Below are positions 23,360-24,274 of a stretch of 24,274 nucleotides of DNA, one piece after another. The notes under the pieces are model-generated. The model saw only the letters and a list, made by a program, of their open reading frames with translations, made no database searches and was not told the origin of the DNA. This DNA comes from Thermoplasmata archaeon (GTDB taxonomy: Archaea > Thermoplasmatota > Thermoplasmata > Lutacidiplasmatales > UBA184). Numbering within the stretch: the first letter of the stretch is position 1; each line of letters begins with the position of its first letter. Position numbers and translations under genes: made by a program. Location of the stretch: assembly GCA_030038885.1 (NCBI GenBank), contig JASHQY010000134.1, positions 1-24,274 on the forward strand, read 5' to 3'.

Positions 23360-23776
23360 ATGACGACCACCACCACGACCTACACGCCCCCCCCGACCGC
23401 GAGCCGGCCGCTGGGGGTCGCGATCCTCGCGGTCCTGATCGGGATCTACGGGTTCATCGTGTTCCTGCTCGGGCTCCTGATCGCCGTCGGCTCGACGATC
23501 CTGCCCTCCTCGACGACGAACGCGTTCAATCCGTTCCACGCCTTCGAGTCCAACGTCCTCCTCGCCGGGCTGATCGTCCTGATCGTCGGCCTGATCATCC
23601 TCGGGCTCGCGGTCGGGCTGTGGCACCTGCGGATGTGGGCGCTCGTGCTCACGATCCTCTTCCTCCTGTTCGAGATCGTCACGAGCGGTCTCGCGGGTCA
23701 GTTCATCTCGTTCACGTTCATCGTCGCGGTCCTGCTCGTGATCTACCTGGTCGCGGTCAGCCGCCACTTCTCCTAG
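23360..23776 (+). CDS. Small four-helix membrane protein of unknown function
   Basis: A 138-residue protein with a Thr/Pro-rich cytosolic-like N-terminus (MTTTTTTYTPPP) and four hydrophobic segments at about 18-46, 67-89, 92-109 and 115-134. LGLAVGLWHLRMWAL between segments 2 and 3 resembles short membrane proteins that occur widely in archaea and bacteria as uncharacterised integral membrane proteins. There is no catalytic motif. It begins 12 bases after amt in the same direction, so it is probably co-transcribed and could modulate or accompany the transporter; that link is by position only. CTTCATATG near 23298 might be an internal promoter. It is tail to tail with the GH57 gene, 42 bases away. 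Confidence 0.72.
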   Translation: MTTTTTTYTPPPTASRPLGVAILAVLIGIYGFIVFLLGLLIAVGSTILPSSTTNAFNPFHAFESNVLLAGLIVLIVGLIILGLAVGLWHLRMWALVLTILFLLFEIVTSGLAGQFISFTFIVAVLLVIYLVAVSRHFS

Positions 23777-23818
23777 CGCGTCGCGCCGCCCCGTACCGGC
23801 CGTCGGCCGTTCCGTCGC

Positions 23819-24274
23819 TCACTTGAGGATCGGGACACCGAGCCGCTCGAGCGCGCGGCGGCGGAGGTCCGAGAGCGCGTTCATGTAGTTCGCGTAGGCG
23901 TCGTACGGGCTGTCGTAGCTCGAGAAGTACTCGTGGACCCCCTGGTCCGCCCCGTGCCCGCTCACGTACATGTAGTAGAAGTGGTCGGACGTCAGGAGCT
24001 TCCGCCAGTCGGCGAGGATCGCGCTGTCGCGCGCCTGGCGCGCGAGGACGCCGACCTTCTTCACCGCCTCGAAGGCAGAGCGCTGCAGGTCGTTCCCCAG
24101 CCACGCGCCGAGGTCGCGGTTCTGGTCGGCCCAGCTCATCGTGTAGGGGACCGACAGGACCTCGCGGGGCGGTCCGACGATCGCCTCCTCGACGGTCGCC
24201 CACTCGAGGCCGGGGTGCGCGCGGACCGCGTCCGGCAGCGCGCTCAGGAAGTGGAGGATGCCGGTGTCGGCCGA
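23819..24274 (-). CDS. GH57 alpha-amylase-type glycosidase, C-terminal part (5' end beyond window)
   Basis: The frame is open from the stop at 23819 to the right edge (151 residues seen; the gene continues beyond). It shows the typical end of bacterial and archaeal GH57 alpha-amylases: TGILHFLSALPDAV, then VPYTMSWADQNRDLGAWLGNDLQ, KLLTSDHFYYMYVSG and EYFSSYDSPYDAYANYMNALSDL. This is the C-terminal helical domain, which closes over the active site; the catalytic Glu and Asp lie upstream, outside the window. An apparent ATG at 24139 is internal, not the start. The enzyme would act on alpha-glucans such as glycogen, fitting the TreS/GH15/sugar-transport block. Confidence 0.85.
   Translation of the reverse strand, partial: SADTGILHFLSALPDAVRAHPGLEWATVEEAIVGPPREVLSVPYTMSWADQNRDLGAWLGNDLQRSAFEAVKKVGVLARQARDSAILADWRKLLTSDHFYYMYVSGHGADQGVHEYFSSYDSPYDAYANYMNALSDLRRRALERLGVPILK

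Overview
The window looks like a piece of a GC-rich archaeal chromosome, most likely an uncultured member of the Thermoplasmatota or a close relative. This is inferred from TATA-like boxes about 25-35 bases before many starts, short or absent leaders, frequent GTG starts, an archaeal-type VapB antitoxin, a phosphosulfolactate synthase homologue, archaeal-style GH15 and GH57 enzymes, and a membrane-anchored solute-binding protein. No rRNA or tRNA gene was found, so the placement rests on gene content alone.

Left part (1-7720). A winged-helix/STAND-like ATPase runs off the left edge. It faces a two-gene cassette of unrecognised small proteins across a divergent promoter that holds a perfect 16-bp palindrome; the cassette ends in a strong hairpin plus T-run. 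Then come a small zinc-ribbon protein, a TldD/TldE protease pair (minus strand), a VOC-fold protein, a branched-chain aminotransferase (minus strand) and an MFS transporter.

Middle part (7721-9529). This is a gene-poor, AT-richer island. It holds a vapBC toxin-antitoxin pair with a palindrome at its promoter. It also holds a stretch with TATA-like boxes, several consecutive RNA-like helices and a repeated element, which I read as one or two uncharacterised non-coding RNAs. Next come a second VOC protein, an AlkP-superfamily phosphodiesterase (minus strand), a phosphosulfolactate synthase-like enzyme fused to a C-terminal winged helix, and a short-chain dehydrogenase.

Right part (13672-24274). 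This is a carbohydrate block: trehalose synthase (plus strand), a complete sugar ABC transporter operon (binding protein, two permeases, ATPase; minus strand), a GH15 glucoamylase/trehalase-type hydrolase (minus strand), and the C-terminal end of a GH57 amylase cut by the right edge (minus strand). An ammonium transporter and a small four-helix membrane protein (plus strand) lie between the two hydrolases. A plausible reading is that the transporter imports maltose, trehalose or related glucans, TreS interconverts maltose and trehalose, and GH15/GH57 enzymes act on alpha-glucans or trehalose. The exact substrates cannot be read from sequence.
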